A stretch of 5,558 nt of DNA, taken from the NCBI GenBank assembly GCA_016839875.1, contig JAEOTK010000392.1, forward strand, positions 1 to 5,558. The letters are read 5' to 3'. The notes below the pieces were generated by a model that was given only the letters and a program-made list of their open reading frames with translations, searched no databases and was not told where the DNA came from. Position 1 is the stretch's first letter. Every line of letters begins with the position of its first letter. This document shows positions 1 through 5,426 of this stretch, one piece after another. The stretch comes from Candidatus Heimdallarchaeota archaeon. Lineage in GTDB: Archaea > Asgardarchaeota > Heimdallarchaeia > Heimdallarchaeales > Heimdallarchaeaceae. Both the position numbers and the translations under genes were made by a program.

Positions 1-1108
1 ACATCCTAGAGCAATGCTCCATATGAACCAAATGATAGAATCTATTGAAAAACTAATTGAGAAAGGTGTTGCTTATGAGAGCGATGGGGATGTCTATTTT
101 GATGTAAGAAAATTCGAAGAATATGGTAAACTTTCAAATCAAAAACTTGACAACATCTTGCAAGAAGGAACAGAAGATGCTGATAATCCAAAGAAAAAAT
201 ACCCTGCAGATTTTGCTCTATGGAAGAAAATGAAACCAGGAGAACCTTATTGGCCATCACCTTGGGGAAAGGGGAGAATTGGATGGCACAGCGAATGTTC
301 AACAATGTCCATGCTTTATCTTGGAGAAACTTTGGATATTCATAGTGGTGGGCAAGATCTTATCTTTCCACACCATGAAAACGAAATTGCACAATCTGAA
401 TCCCTTACAGGAAAACAATTCGCCAACTATTGGCTGCACAATGGATTCATCAACATTGACAAAGAGAAGATGAGTAAATCATTAGGTAATTTCGTCAACA
501 TCTATGATCTGCTAAAATACTACTCTCCTGATGCAGTTAGATTATTTGTTCTTCAAACACATTACCGAAGCCCAATAGTCTTTACAGAAGATGCTATTGA
601 TCAAGCTCAAATTACAATAGATAGACTCTTTGATGTTATTCTATTAACTAAGAATTATGCTGATGAGACAAAAGAAATAGAGGATTCGGAGCTTTCTGAT
701 TTAGATAAAGATTTACTTGAAAAAATCAATAAAGCAAGAGAAGATTTCATTGAAGCTATGAACGAAGATTTCAATACATCTAATGGTTTAGCTGTAGTTT
801 TCGATTATTCCAGAGAAGTGAATGATTACTTAAGAAAAGCAAAAAGCATAAATGGATCAGTAATCAATGAAGCTGATAAGTTCTTCGATGAATTGAGAGA
901 GATTTTTGGTTTCTTTGAAGATTTCAATAGTTATCTGTCAATAGATTTAGTAGAGAAATTAATCAAACTTCTAATCGAACTCCGAGGAGAATTTCGAAAA
1001 GAAAAGAATTGGGAAATGGGTGATAAAATCAGGGATGATTTGAAAGCAGCTGGAGTAACTCTGGAAGATACACCTAAACGAATTCTTTGGAAGTTAAGTC
1101 AATCTTAA
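1..1108 (+). CDS. cysS: Cysteinyl-tRNA synthetase, 5'-truncated by the window edge
   Basis: This cytoplasmic class I aminoacyl-tRNA synthetase charges tRNA-Cys with cysteine using ATP. The reading frame is open from base 2 (His-Pro-Arg-Ala-Met...), so the ATG at 14 is internal and not the true start. About 368 codons are present. Family members are usually about 460-480 residues, so roughly 100 N-terminal residues, including the HIGH motif and the first zinc cysteine, lie outside the window. Visible hallmarks, numbered from the Met at base 14, are GWHSECS with the zinc ligand Cys95, then FPHHENEIAQSE with zinc ligands His120 and Glu124, and the KMSKS loop at residues 152-156 (bases 467-481, EKMSKSLGN). 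The helical DALR-type anticodon-binding region follows to the C-terminus. The gene ends in TAA and converges on the DtxR gene 7 bp away. Nothing suggests decay. The identification is firm. Confidence 0.97.
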   Translation, partial: HPRAMLHMNQMIESIEKLIEKGVAYESDGDVYFDVRKFEEYGKLSNQKLDNILQEGTEDADNPKKKYPADFALWKKMKPGEPYWPSPWGKGRIGWHSECSTMSMLYLGETLDIHSGGQDLIFPHHENEIAQSESLTGKQFANYWLHNGFINIDKEKMSKSLGNFVNIYDLLKYYSPDAVRLFVLQTHYRSPIVFTEDAIDQAQITIDRLFDVILLTKNYADETKEIEDSELSDLDKDLLEKINKAREDFIEAMNEDFNTSNGLAVVFDYSREVNDYLRKAKSINGSVINEADKFFDELREIFGFFEDFNSYLSIDLVEKLIKLLIELRGEFRKEKNWEMGDKIRDDLKAAGVTLEDTPKRILWKLSQS

Positions 1109-1138
1109 CAAATCCTTATTCTTTTTCTATTTCTTTTG
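1093..1138 (+). terminator. Candidate cysS terminator: small stem-loop plus T-rich tract
   Basis: A perfect inverted repeat (GTTAAG, 5-nt loop, CTTAAC; bases 1093-1109) spans the cysS stop codon. A pyrimidine/T-rich tract follows at 1116-1138, with T5, T3 and T4 runs. Archaeal transcription often ends at U-rich tracts without needing a strong hairpin, so the T tract is the more relevant part. The stem is short and A+T-rich, so as a hairpin it would be weak. The tract lies inside the last, Lys/Glu-rich codons of the convergent DtxR gene. Confidence 0.4.
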
Positions 1139-1862
1139 CAAAAATCATATTTACAAGATAATAAGGAATCTCAATTACTTCTTCGTTTGCGTTTTTAAGA
1201 ATCATATCTAGATCAAAAGAAAGAGACCATTTTTCAATATTAACGTCTTCTCTAACATGCGTTGACAATATCAAGAACTGTTCTCCAGGTTTCAATCCTT
1301 TTTTTTCTAGCTCAACGTAAACTTCCTGCAATGTTGCTTCTTGTGGAAAATGTCTAGCAATTGCCCTCTCAATTATTTCAACAATTTCAACTGCATGTCC
1401 TTCTCCACACAAGGCTAGGGGTTTACTTTCAGGGACGATAGATAGAGATCCATCTTTCTGAGGGATAAATGCGCCATAGGGAGTCTTTGAAGGCTGAAGT
1501 TTCTTCTCAATCATTTCGGAAATTTCATCTGTTAATACATGTTCCCATTTACAAGCTTCCTCGTGTATCTTTGACCATGGAACGCCTAACCACTCAAGAA
1601 AGCTTTCCGATAATCGATGTTTCCGAACAACTTTGCGAGCTATTTTTTCTCCTTTAGCAGTAAGTTTAGCTCCATAATATGGTTTGTATTCAATTAATTC
1701 TTTTTTAGATAATTTCTTGAACATAGATGTAACTGTGCTTGGATCTACATTCATCATTTCAGCTATTTGATTTGTTTTAACATGTCTACTTCCATATTCA
1801 AGAAACCAAAAGAACGTTTCTAGATACTCTTCCTCTGCTTCAGATATATTGGAGAGAGACAT
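1116..1862 (-). CDS. DtxR/IdeR-family metal-dependent transcriptional repressor
   Basis: This 248-residue protein is probably a Fe(II)- or Mn(II)-activated DNA-binding repressor of metal uptake or storage genes. A winged helix-turn-helix occupies about residues 10-75 (recognition helix near VDPSTVTSMFKKL). The dimerisation and metal-binding helices span about 76-140. A C-terminal FeoA/SH3-like domain covers about 147-245 and carries extra residues around 164-180. The block EEACKWEHV (102-109) matches the DtxR metal-binding helix: Cys104, Glu107 and His108 align with DtxR Cys102, Glu105 and His106. His82, Glu86 and His100 align with the ancillary-site His79, Glu83 and His98. The DtxR Met10 position is Glu12, closer to MntR Asp8, and Glu15 aligns with MntR Glu11. 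The start is chosen because GAGG lies 8 nt upstream. It follows the crotonase gene by 30 bp on the same strand, so the two are probably co-transcribed. The family is secure; the metal is not. Confidence 0.92.
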   Translation of the reverse strand: MSLSNISEAEEEYLETFFWFLEYGSRHVKTNQIAEMMNVDPSTVTSMFKKLSKKELIEYKPYYGAKLTAKGEKIARKVVRKHRLSESFLEWLGVPWSKIHEEACKWEHVLTDEISEMIEKKLQPSKTPYGAFIPQKDGSLSIVPESKPLALCGEGHAVEIVEIIERAIARHFPQEATLQEVYVELEKKGLKPGEQFLILSTHVREDVNIEKWSLSFDLDMILKNANEEVIEIPYYLVNMIFAKEIEKE

Positions 1863-1870
1863 ATGTAAAA

Positions 1871-1874
1871 CCTC
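1871..1874 (-). promoter_or_regulatory. Shine-Dalgarno site of the DtxR gene
   Basis: On the minus strand GAGG is followed by 8 nt and then the ATG at 1862. It lies in the 30-bp gap after the crotonase stop codon. It supports the chosen start and translation of the second gene from a shared message. Confidence 0.6.
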
Positions 1875-1892
1875 GAGTAATTCTTGTTCAAT

Positions 1893-2684
1893 TTATTTTC
1901 CTTTGAATTCGGGCTTTCTTTTCTCAAAAACAGCCTTAATTCCTTCTCTTATATCGGTTGTTCTAATACATTTACGAATTCCTTTAACTTCTGCACAATA
2001 TCCTTTTCTTATAGATTGATGAAGTCCTTTTCTAATTGCTTTTTTAGCTTCTCTTATTGCTATAGGTGCGTTTTCACAAACACTCTCCGCCATCTCAATA
2101 GCTTGATTCTTTAATTCATCAGGAGAGACCACTTTGCCGACTAGATTAATTTTAAGCGCTTCTTCTGCAGAGAATTTTCGGCTAGTAAAAATCAAATCTT
2201 TAGCTATAGACAAACCAACTGTTTTTGGAAGACGATAAGTACCACCCCATCCAGGTAGTAAACCGACAGCAGTTTCTGATTGACCAAAGATAGCAGATTC
2301 AGAAGCTATGCGAAGATCACATGAAAGAGCAAGTTCCATTCCTCCACCTAAGGCATAACCATTGATAGCTGCAATAACAGGAGTAGGATGTTTTTCTATT
2401 TGAGAGAAAACTTTCTGACCCATTCTGATTGCTTTCATGATTCTCCATCCTAATGATGCTGCCCATTTCAGATCGACACCAGCACTCCAACTCTTTCCCT
2501 CTGCATAGATGATTATAGCACGAATAGTTTTATCTAGTTTCATATTTTTGAAAGTTTTTTCCAACTGATTAAGCATAGACTCATTTAAGCTGTTCAAAGC
2601 CTTGTGCCTGTTAAGGGTAATTAATGCAATGTTCCTTTTTTTACCTACTTTTTCAACTAGTATTAGAGATTCATCTTTGACCAT
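1893..2684 (-). CDS. Enoyl-CoA hydratase/isomerase family protein (crotonase)
   Basis: This 263-residue protein is the usual length for a soluble crotonase-fold enzyme. The family hydrates trans-2-enoyl-CoA to 3-hydroxyacyl-CoA in beta-oxidation, or catalyses related acyl-CoA chemistry. The oxyanion-hole segments are present: SAGVDLK (Ala68 region) and GYALGGGMELA (Gly114 region). Both catalytic glutamates of true hydratases are kept: Glu117 in GGGMELA and Glu137 in GQSETAVGLLPG, matching rat Glu144 and Glu164. This argues for hydratase activity rather than a one-Glu isomerase. The C-terminus is Lys/Arg-rich. There is no Shine-Dalgarno motif before the ATG, and a TATA-like box about 25 bp upstream predicts a leaderless mRNA. 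It is the first gene of a likely two-gene unit with the DtxR regulator. No thiolase or acyl-CoA dehydrogenase lies in the window, so chain length and pathway are unknown. Confidence 0.93.
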   Translation of the reverse strand: MVKDESLILVEKVGKKRNIALITLNRHKALNSLNESMLNQLEKTFKNMKLDKTIRAIIIYAEGKSWSAGVDLKWAASLGWRIMKAIRMGQKVFSQIEKHPTPVIAAINGYALGGGMELALSCDLRIASESAIFGQSETAVGLLPGWGGTYRLPKTVGLSIAKDLIFTSRKFSAEEALKINLVGKVVSPDELKNQAIEMAESVCENAPIAIREAKKAIRKGLHQSIRKGYCAEVKGIRKCIRTTDIREGIKAVFEKRKPEFKGK

Positions 2685-2688
2685 GATT

Positions 2689-2705
2689 TAACTTTCTGTA
2701 AGTTA
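2689..2705. repeat. 17-bp inverted repeat between TATA box and crotonase start
   Basis: The sequence is TAACTT, 5-nt spacer TCTGT, AAGTTA, with perfect 6-bp arms. It lies between the predicted TATA box and the start codon, where a bound repressor would block initiation. It may be an operator for the DtxR protein encoded downstream or for another factor. At 6 bp per arm in A+T-rich DNA, chance is a real alternative. Confidence 0.35.
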
Positions 2706-2713
2706 TATCTAAA
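2704..2713 (-). promoter_or_regulatory. Predicted archaeal TATA box of the crotonase-DtxR unit
   Basis: The minus strand reads TTTAGATATA, preceded by a purine-rich CAAAAGA stretch that could serve as BRE. Its centre is about 25 bp before the ATG at 2684, which would put the transcript start at or next to the start codon. The absence of a Shine-Dalgarno motif agrees with a leaderless message. Confidence 0.5.
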
Positions 2714-2762
2714 TCTTTTGTCTTAATGAAACAAATTTATCTAAAATGTGTCCATAGTATGC

Positions 2763-2781
2763 TTTCAGAAGTTTTCTGAAA
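2763..2781. repeat. 19-bp inverted repeat upstream of the crotonase gene
   Basis: TTTCAGAA-GTT-TTCTGAAA has perfect 8-bp arms and a 3-nt spacer. It lies about 80 bp upstream of the crotonase ATG, in the 198-bp gap (2685-2882) after the TetR gene. Its size and symmetry fit a dimeric regulator's site. The arm TTTCAGAA matches 6 of 8 positions of the TTTGAGCA arm found in the TetR/ferredoxin spacer, but its spacer is 2 bp longer, so shared binding is only a guess. Confidence 0.45.
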
Positions 2782-2839
2782 TCTTGTGAGAATTAAGGAA
2801 AGAATCTATAATACAAGAATAATACGTATAACATATGTA

Positions 2840-2857
2840 AAATTGCGACAAAAAGTC
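2840..2857 (-). terminator. Weak candidate terminator of the TetR gene
   Basis: About 26 nt past the TetR stop, the minus strand reads GACTTTTTGTCGCAATTT, with T5 (2850-2854) and T3/T4-type runs. Such U-rich tracts can end archaeal transcripts. No meaningful stem precedes it. Confidence 0.25.
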
Positions 2858-2882
2858 AGTAAACCAATATTACGATTTTAGA

Positions 2883-3500
2883 CTATATCCCATCTGTCAT
2901 AATATTAGCAATAACTTTTGTTAAGAAGGAAACTAGCTTTTCATCTGTATCAAAGAGAGGAGTAAAAAACAAGTGTCGGTGTACTAAAGCTTCTATGACA
3001 TTGAATTGCAGAATCAACATTTCCCTCAATGTAGATTCTTCTACTTCCGAATAAAATTGATTGACCAACCTCATGTTCTTCGCAACTACAGTCATATAAT
3101 TATTGATTAAAACACCCATATCGTCAAAAAGTTCTTTGTTACTTAATGTAGCTTGATCTATTGCCTTATGATATCGTGCTTGTTCTCTGTGTGATTTAAT
3201 ATAGTATCTAAGATAATGATTGAAGTTTTCTTCAAAATTGTCTGAGGTCATTTGACTTATTGCTTCATAATCAACAAAAGCATCTGCTAAGAAATCGAAA
3301 GAAGCTTTAATAATTGCAGGTTTTCCACCTTCAAAATGATAATAGATTGTGCCTATACTTACACCTGCTTTTTCAGGTATATCATTTATACTTATGTTCT
3401 CGTATCCTTTTTTATCTACTAAATCTAGAAATGCTTTGATTATCCTTCCTTTCTTATCTTCTGGATCTCTTTCAAACCTCTTTTCCCTTTTGTCAATCAT
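2883..3500 (-). CDS. TetR/AcrR-family transcriptional repressor
   Basis: This 205-residue protein has typical TetR length. The N-terminal helix-turn-helix lies at about residues 17-63. ENISINDIPEKAGVSIGTIY (34-53), followed by YHF, carries the conserved Ala-Gly-Val turn and Tyr-x-x-Phe recognition helix. The rest is an all-helical ligand-binding and dimerisation domain, including a segment near residues 167-185 (NVIEALVHRHLFFTPLF). The ligand cannot be read from the sequence. Some archaeal TetR proteins (FadR-type of Sulfolobales) sense acyl-CoAs, and the nearby crotonase makes that a reasonable guess only. It diverges from a ferredoxin gene, with two palindromic sites in the 82-bp spacer, so auto-repression plus ferredoxin repression is the natural model. 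There is no Shine-Dalgarno motif. The TATA-like box about 31 bp upstream implies a very short leader. The family is confident; the regulon is inferred. Confidence 0.93.
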   Translation of the reverse strand: MIDKREKRFERDPEDKKGRIIKAFLDLVDKKGYENISINDIPEKAGVSIGTIYYHFEGGKPAIIKASFDFLADAFVDYEAISQMTSDNFEENFNHYLRYYIKSHREQARYHKAIDQATLSNKELFDDMGVLINNYMTVVAKNMRLVNQFYSEVEESTLREMLILQFNVIEALVHRHLFFTPLFDTDEKLVSFLTKVIANIMTDGI

Positions 3501-3525
3501 TTGTGTTCAGTATATCAAATGTAAA

Positions 3526-3536
3526 CATATATATTT
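3526..3536 (-). promoter_or_regulatory. Predicted TATA box of the TetR gene
   Basis: The minus strand reads AAATATATATG, centred about 31 bp before the ATG at 3500, giving a predicted leader of only a few bases. It overlaps the left edge of the first palindrome by about 3 bp, so a bound repressor would compete with TBP/TFB. A bacterial-like TATACT lies closer to the ATG (about 3508-3513) but has no convincing -35 partner. Confidence 0.45.
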
Positions 3537-3571
3537 GAGTTTTGCTCAACTATATTTGAGCATTGCTCAAA
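3534..3571. promoter_or_regulatory. Tandem palindromic operators in the TetR/ferredoxin spacer
   Basis: Two related 17-bp palindromes lie side by side. Site 1 (3534-3550) is TTTGAGTTTTGCTCAAC; site 2 (3555-3571) is TTTGAGCATTGCTCAAA, perfect with 8-bp arms around one central base. The half-sites start at 3535 (TTGAG), 3545 (CTCAA), 3556 (TTGAG) and 3566 (CTCAA), and the dyad centres are at 3542 and 3563. The 21-bp centre spacing is two helical turns, so both dimers would sit on the same DNA face. Together with the flanking TATA the block forms an approximately 20-bp direct repeat at a 21-bp offset. It abuts both predicted TATA boxes. Binding by the adjacent TetR protein is inferred from position and symmetry, which is typical of the family. 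Confidence 0.75.
3551..3557 (+). promoter_or_regulatory. Predicted TATA box of the ferredoxin gene
   Basis: TATATTT lies between the two palindromes, centred about 29 bp before the ATG at 3583. That predicts transcription starting just a few bases before the start codon. No Shine-Dalgarno motif is present before the ATG. A second copy of TATATTT at 3530-3536 could serve instead, giving a leader of about 25 nt. Confidence 0.45.
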
Positions 3572-3582
3572 TAAGTAGACTA

Positions 3583-3837
3583 ATGGCGAAAGAAATGAAG
3601 ATTATTGGGGTAAATCCAGAGAAGTGTAATGTTTGCAAAAAATGCATGAAAGAGTGTCCATTTGGGTTGTTTATACCTTATGTAACAGAATATAGTATGG
3701 AAATTATATATTCAGATCCTTATGATAATTGCACTAAATGTAGTAATTGCATAGCAGTTTGTTCGCAAAAAGCAATTGAATTTGAGGATGTTGAGCCCTA
3801 TGGGTTCAACGTTTTATCTAAAGTAAAAAGAGATTAG
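3583..3837 (+). CDS. Small 2[4Fe-4S] ferredoxin
   Basis: This 84-residue cytoplasmic electron carrier has eight cysteines in two cluster motifs. Cluster I is Cys15-x2-Cys18-x2-Cys21-x3-Cys25-Pro (CNVCKKCMKECP). Cluster II is Cys50-x2-Cys53-x2-Cys56-x3-Cys60, followed by Ser instead of the usual Pro. The linker between clusters is 24 residues. There is no signal peptide or membrane segment and no fused enzyme domain, so it is a free carrier or a small subunit of a larger redox complex. The ATG at 3583 is preferred because it follows the predicted TATA box at the expected distance. The Met at 3595 is a possible alternative. The open frame runs further upstream, but there it is only the antisense of the TetR helix-turn-helix. 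It is divergent from the TetR gene and probably repressed by it. Its TAG stop overlaps the convergent hyuB stop by 4 bp. Its redox partner is unknown. Confidence 0.9.
   Translation: MAKEMKIIGVNPEKCNVCKKCMKECPFGLFIPYVTEYSMEIIYSDPYDNCTKCSNCIAVCSQKAIEFEDVEPYGFNVLSKVKRD
3820..3833 (-). terminator. Weak candidate terminator of the hyu operon
   Basis: Immediately past the hyuB stop the minus strand reads TCTCTTTTTACTTT, a U-rich run without a clear stem. It lies within the Lys-rich last codons of the ferredoxin. It would fit archaeal U-tract termination, but it is short. Confidence 0.25.
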
Positions 3838-5426
3838 GATGAATTAGAGAATTCACCATATCCTCCTCCACCAGGAGTTTCAATAATCACAGTTTCGTTT
3901 TTCTTAATCTTTTTGGTAAGCTTAGCAGGAAGTTCCACTGCGCCATTTATAGTTTTTAAGAAATTCTTTCCTCTAGAACCATCTTTTCCACCAAATAAGC
4001 CAAAGGGAGAATATTTCCTCCTTTCACTTTGTATTGAAAGCATTGCTTCATCAGCAAGTAGTTTGATAGCTCGACGAACACCATTGCTTCCAGACCACCT
4101 ACCTTTTCCTCCTGTATCTGGTATTATAGAATATTCTTCTATTTGCAGTGGATAGTATCGTTCTAGAATCTCAACAGAAGTATTCCTGGTGTTAGTCATG
4201 TGACTATGTTTGGCATTTGGGGGGATATAGTTTTTTCCTGCACCTATCCCACCAGCTATTGTCTCGTAGTAAGTAAATTCTCTTCCAAATGAATCTAGAC
4301 CACCAATGATCGTATTATTCATTGTTCCACTACTTGCAGCAGGAACATCATCAGGAAACATTTGAGAGAATACACCCAACATTACATCAGTAATTCTTTG
4401 GCTAGTTTCCACATTCCCAGCTGCTACTCCTGCAGGAGGTAGAGGATCTACTAATGTACCTTTTTTCGTGATAACAGTTAGAGGTGCGTAAAGTCCATAG
4501 TTCGTAGCATATTCTCTTGAAATCAAACAACGTACAATATAGTATGTTGCTGAAAGCGTTACTGCATATGTTGCATTAATATTTCCTTCCACTTGAGGAT
4601 CAGTCTTACTGTAATCTACAATTAGCTTATCATCCTTTCTTTCTACTTCAGCTGTTATGTTTATTGGTTCATCCTTCACCCCATCATTATCCATATAATC
4701 AGTAAAGCTAAAAATTTGATCTTCTGGTATGTTTTTCAGAAGTTCTAATGAAGCATTTCTTGATCTGTCATTAAGAAAATCAATCACTTGTTGAACTCTA
4801 TCTAGAGAATATTTCTGTAGGAGAGAATGGAATTTCTTCTCACCAATCTTAGTAGAAGCTATTTGAGCTTGAATATCTCCTTTTCTTTCTTCTGGAACGC
4901 GTATATTTGAAAGGAAATCATCAAACCACTCTTGATTCAAAACACCATTTCTTTCAAAAATAGTGGGATCTATAACATAGCCTTCTTCTTCCAACATATA
5001 TTTTCCACTTGGCATAGAGCCGGGGACTACACCCCCAACATCAGCATGATGACACCTATTTGCGATATAACCAACTAGTGTATCATCAAAGAAAATTGGT
5101 TTAATAACAGCTATATCAGGTAAATGAGTTCCTCCCAAGTAGGGATTATTTGCGATATAGATATCACCTTCTAAGATATTTTCCTTTCCAAAATAATCAA
5201 TAATTGCTTGAACACCTCTTGGCATAGCACCAAGATGAACAGGAATGTGTTCAGCTTGAGCAATTAACCGACCATATTGGTCCATTATAGCACTTGAAAA
5301 ATCTAATCTATCTTTAATATTAGGAGAAAATGCTGAACGTTGAAGCACTATTCCTGTCTCTAATGCCACATTTTTGAGAGCTTGATTAATTACTTGAGCT
5401 TCAATTAAACTAAATTTAGTTTTCAT
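3834..5426 (-). CDS. hyuB: Hydantoinase B / 5-oxoprolinase B-subunit family protein
   Basis: At 530 residues this is full length for the HyuB family (about 510-580). With HyuA it forms ATP-dependent amidohydrolases that open N-methylhydantoin, 5-oxoproline or similar rings; related proteins occur in acetone/acetophenone carboxylases. Conserved landmarks are VHLGAMPRGV (63-72), NNPYLGGTHLPD (93-104), the His/Asp block RCHHADVGG (124-132, likely metal or active-site residues by inference), LPPAGVAAGNVETSQR (329-344) and the terminal glycine-rich TPGGGGYG (518-525). The protein is soluble with no signal peptide. GGAGG 7 nt upstream decides the start, and the ATG overlaps the hyuA TGA as ATGA, indicating translational coupling. 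The stop overlaps the ferredoxin stop. The exact substrate cannot be assigned: no racemase, carbamoylase or carboxylase gamma subunit is visible. The gene shows no frameshift. Confidence 0.93.
   Translation of the reverse strand: MKTKFSLIEAQVINQALKNVALETGIVLQRSAFSPNIKDRLDFSSAIMDQYGRLIAQAEHIPVHLGAMPRGVQAIIDYFGKENILEGDIYIANNPYLGGTHLPDIAVIKPIFFDDTLVGYIANRCHHADVGGVVPGSMPSGKYMLEEEGYVIDPTIFERNGVLNQEWFDDFLSNIRVPEERKGDIQAQIASTKIGEKKFHSLLQKYSLDRVQQVIDFLNDRSRNASLELLKNIPEDQIFSFTDYMDNDGVKDEPINITAEVERKDDKLIVDYSKTDPQVEGNINATYAVTLSATYYIVRCLISREYATNYGLYAPLTVITKKGTLVDPLPPAGVAAGNVETSQRITDVMLGVFSQMFPDDVPAASSGTMNNTIIGGLDSFGREFTYYETIAGGIGAGKNYIPPNAKHSHMTNTRNTSVEILERYYPLQIEEYSIIPDTGGKGRWSGSNGVRRAIKLLADEAMLSIQSERRKYSPFGLFGGKDGSRGKNFLKTINGAVELPAKLTKKIKKNETVIIETPGGGGYGEFSNSS
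3893..3916 (+). terminator. Candidate ferredoxin terminator inside hyuB
   Basis: About 55 nt after the ferredoxin stop, the + strand has two T5 runs (3898-3902 and 3910-3914) within a T-rich stretch. This is antisense to the Lys-rich codons TKKIKKNE near the HyuB C-terminus. It is a plausible U-tract terminator for a convergent gene that has no spacer of its own. Confidence 0.3.

Noticed and set aside
42..305. Minus-strand open frame opposite cysS
   Set aside because: It is fully antisense to conserved CysRS motifs and its translation is low-complexity with no recognisable family.
279..473. Plus-strand open frame inside cysS in another frame
   Set aside because: It overlaps the zinc-site and KMSKS-proximal codons of cysS; it is an out-of-frame shadow.
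1469..1657. Plus-strand open frame opposite the DtxR gene
   Set aside because: It is antisense to the metal-binding helices, with no start signal or recognisable content.
1884..2114. Plus-strand Phe/Ser-rich open frame opposite the crotonase gene
   Set aside because: It is the antisense of Lys/Glu-rich codons; the apparent hydrophobicity is a by-product of A+T-rich antisense reading, not a membrane protein.
2822..2838. Short palindromes ATACGTAT and ACATATGT in the TetR-crotonase gap
   Set aside because: Eight-base A+T palindromes are expected by chance in such sequence and they are not positioned at a promoter.
3515..3538. Inverted repeat TCAAAT...ATTTGA with a 12-nt spacer left of the operators
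   Set aside because: The arms are short and A+T-rich and partly reuse site 1. It lacks the TTGAG/CTCAA core and the 10-11-bp phasing of the two main palindromes.
3349..3582. In-frame upstream extension of the ferredoxin reading frame from an ATG at 3349
   Set aside because: It runs antisense through the TetR helix-turn-helix coding region and across the operator/TATA spacer. Its peptide has no ferredoxin character, and the promoter lies after it.
3913..4155. Plus-strand open frame opposite the hyuB 3' end
   Set aside because: It is antisense to conserved HyuB codons, with no supporting signal.
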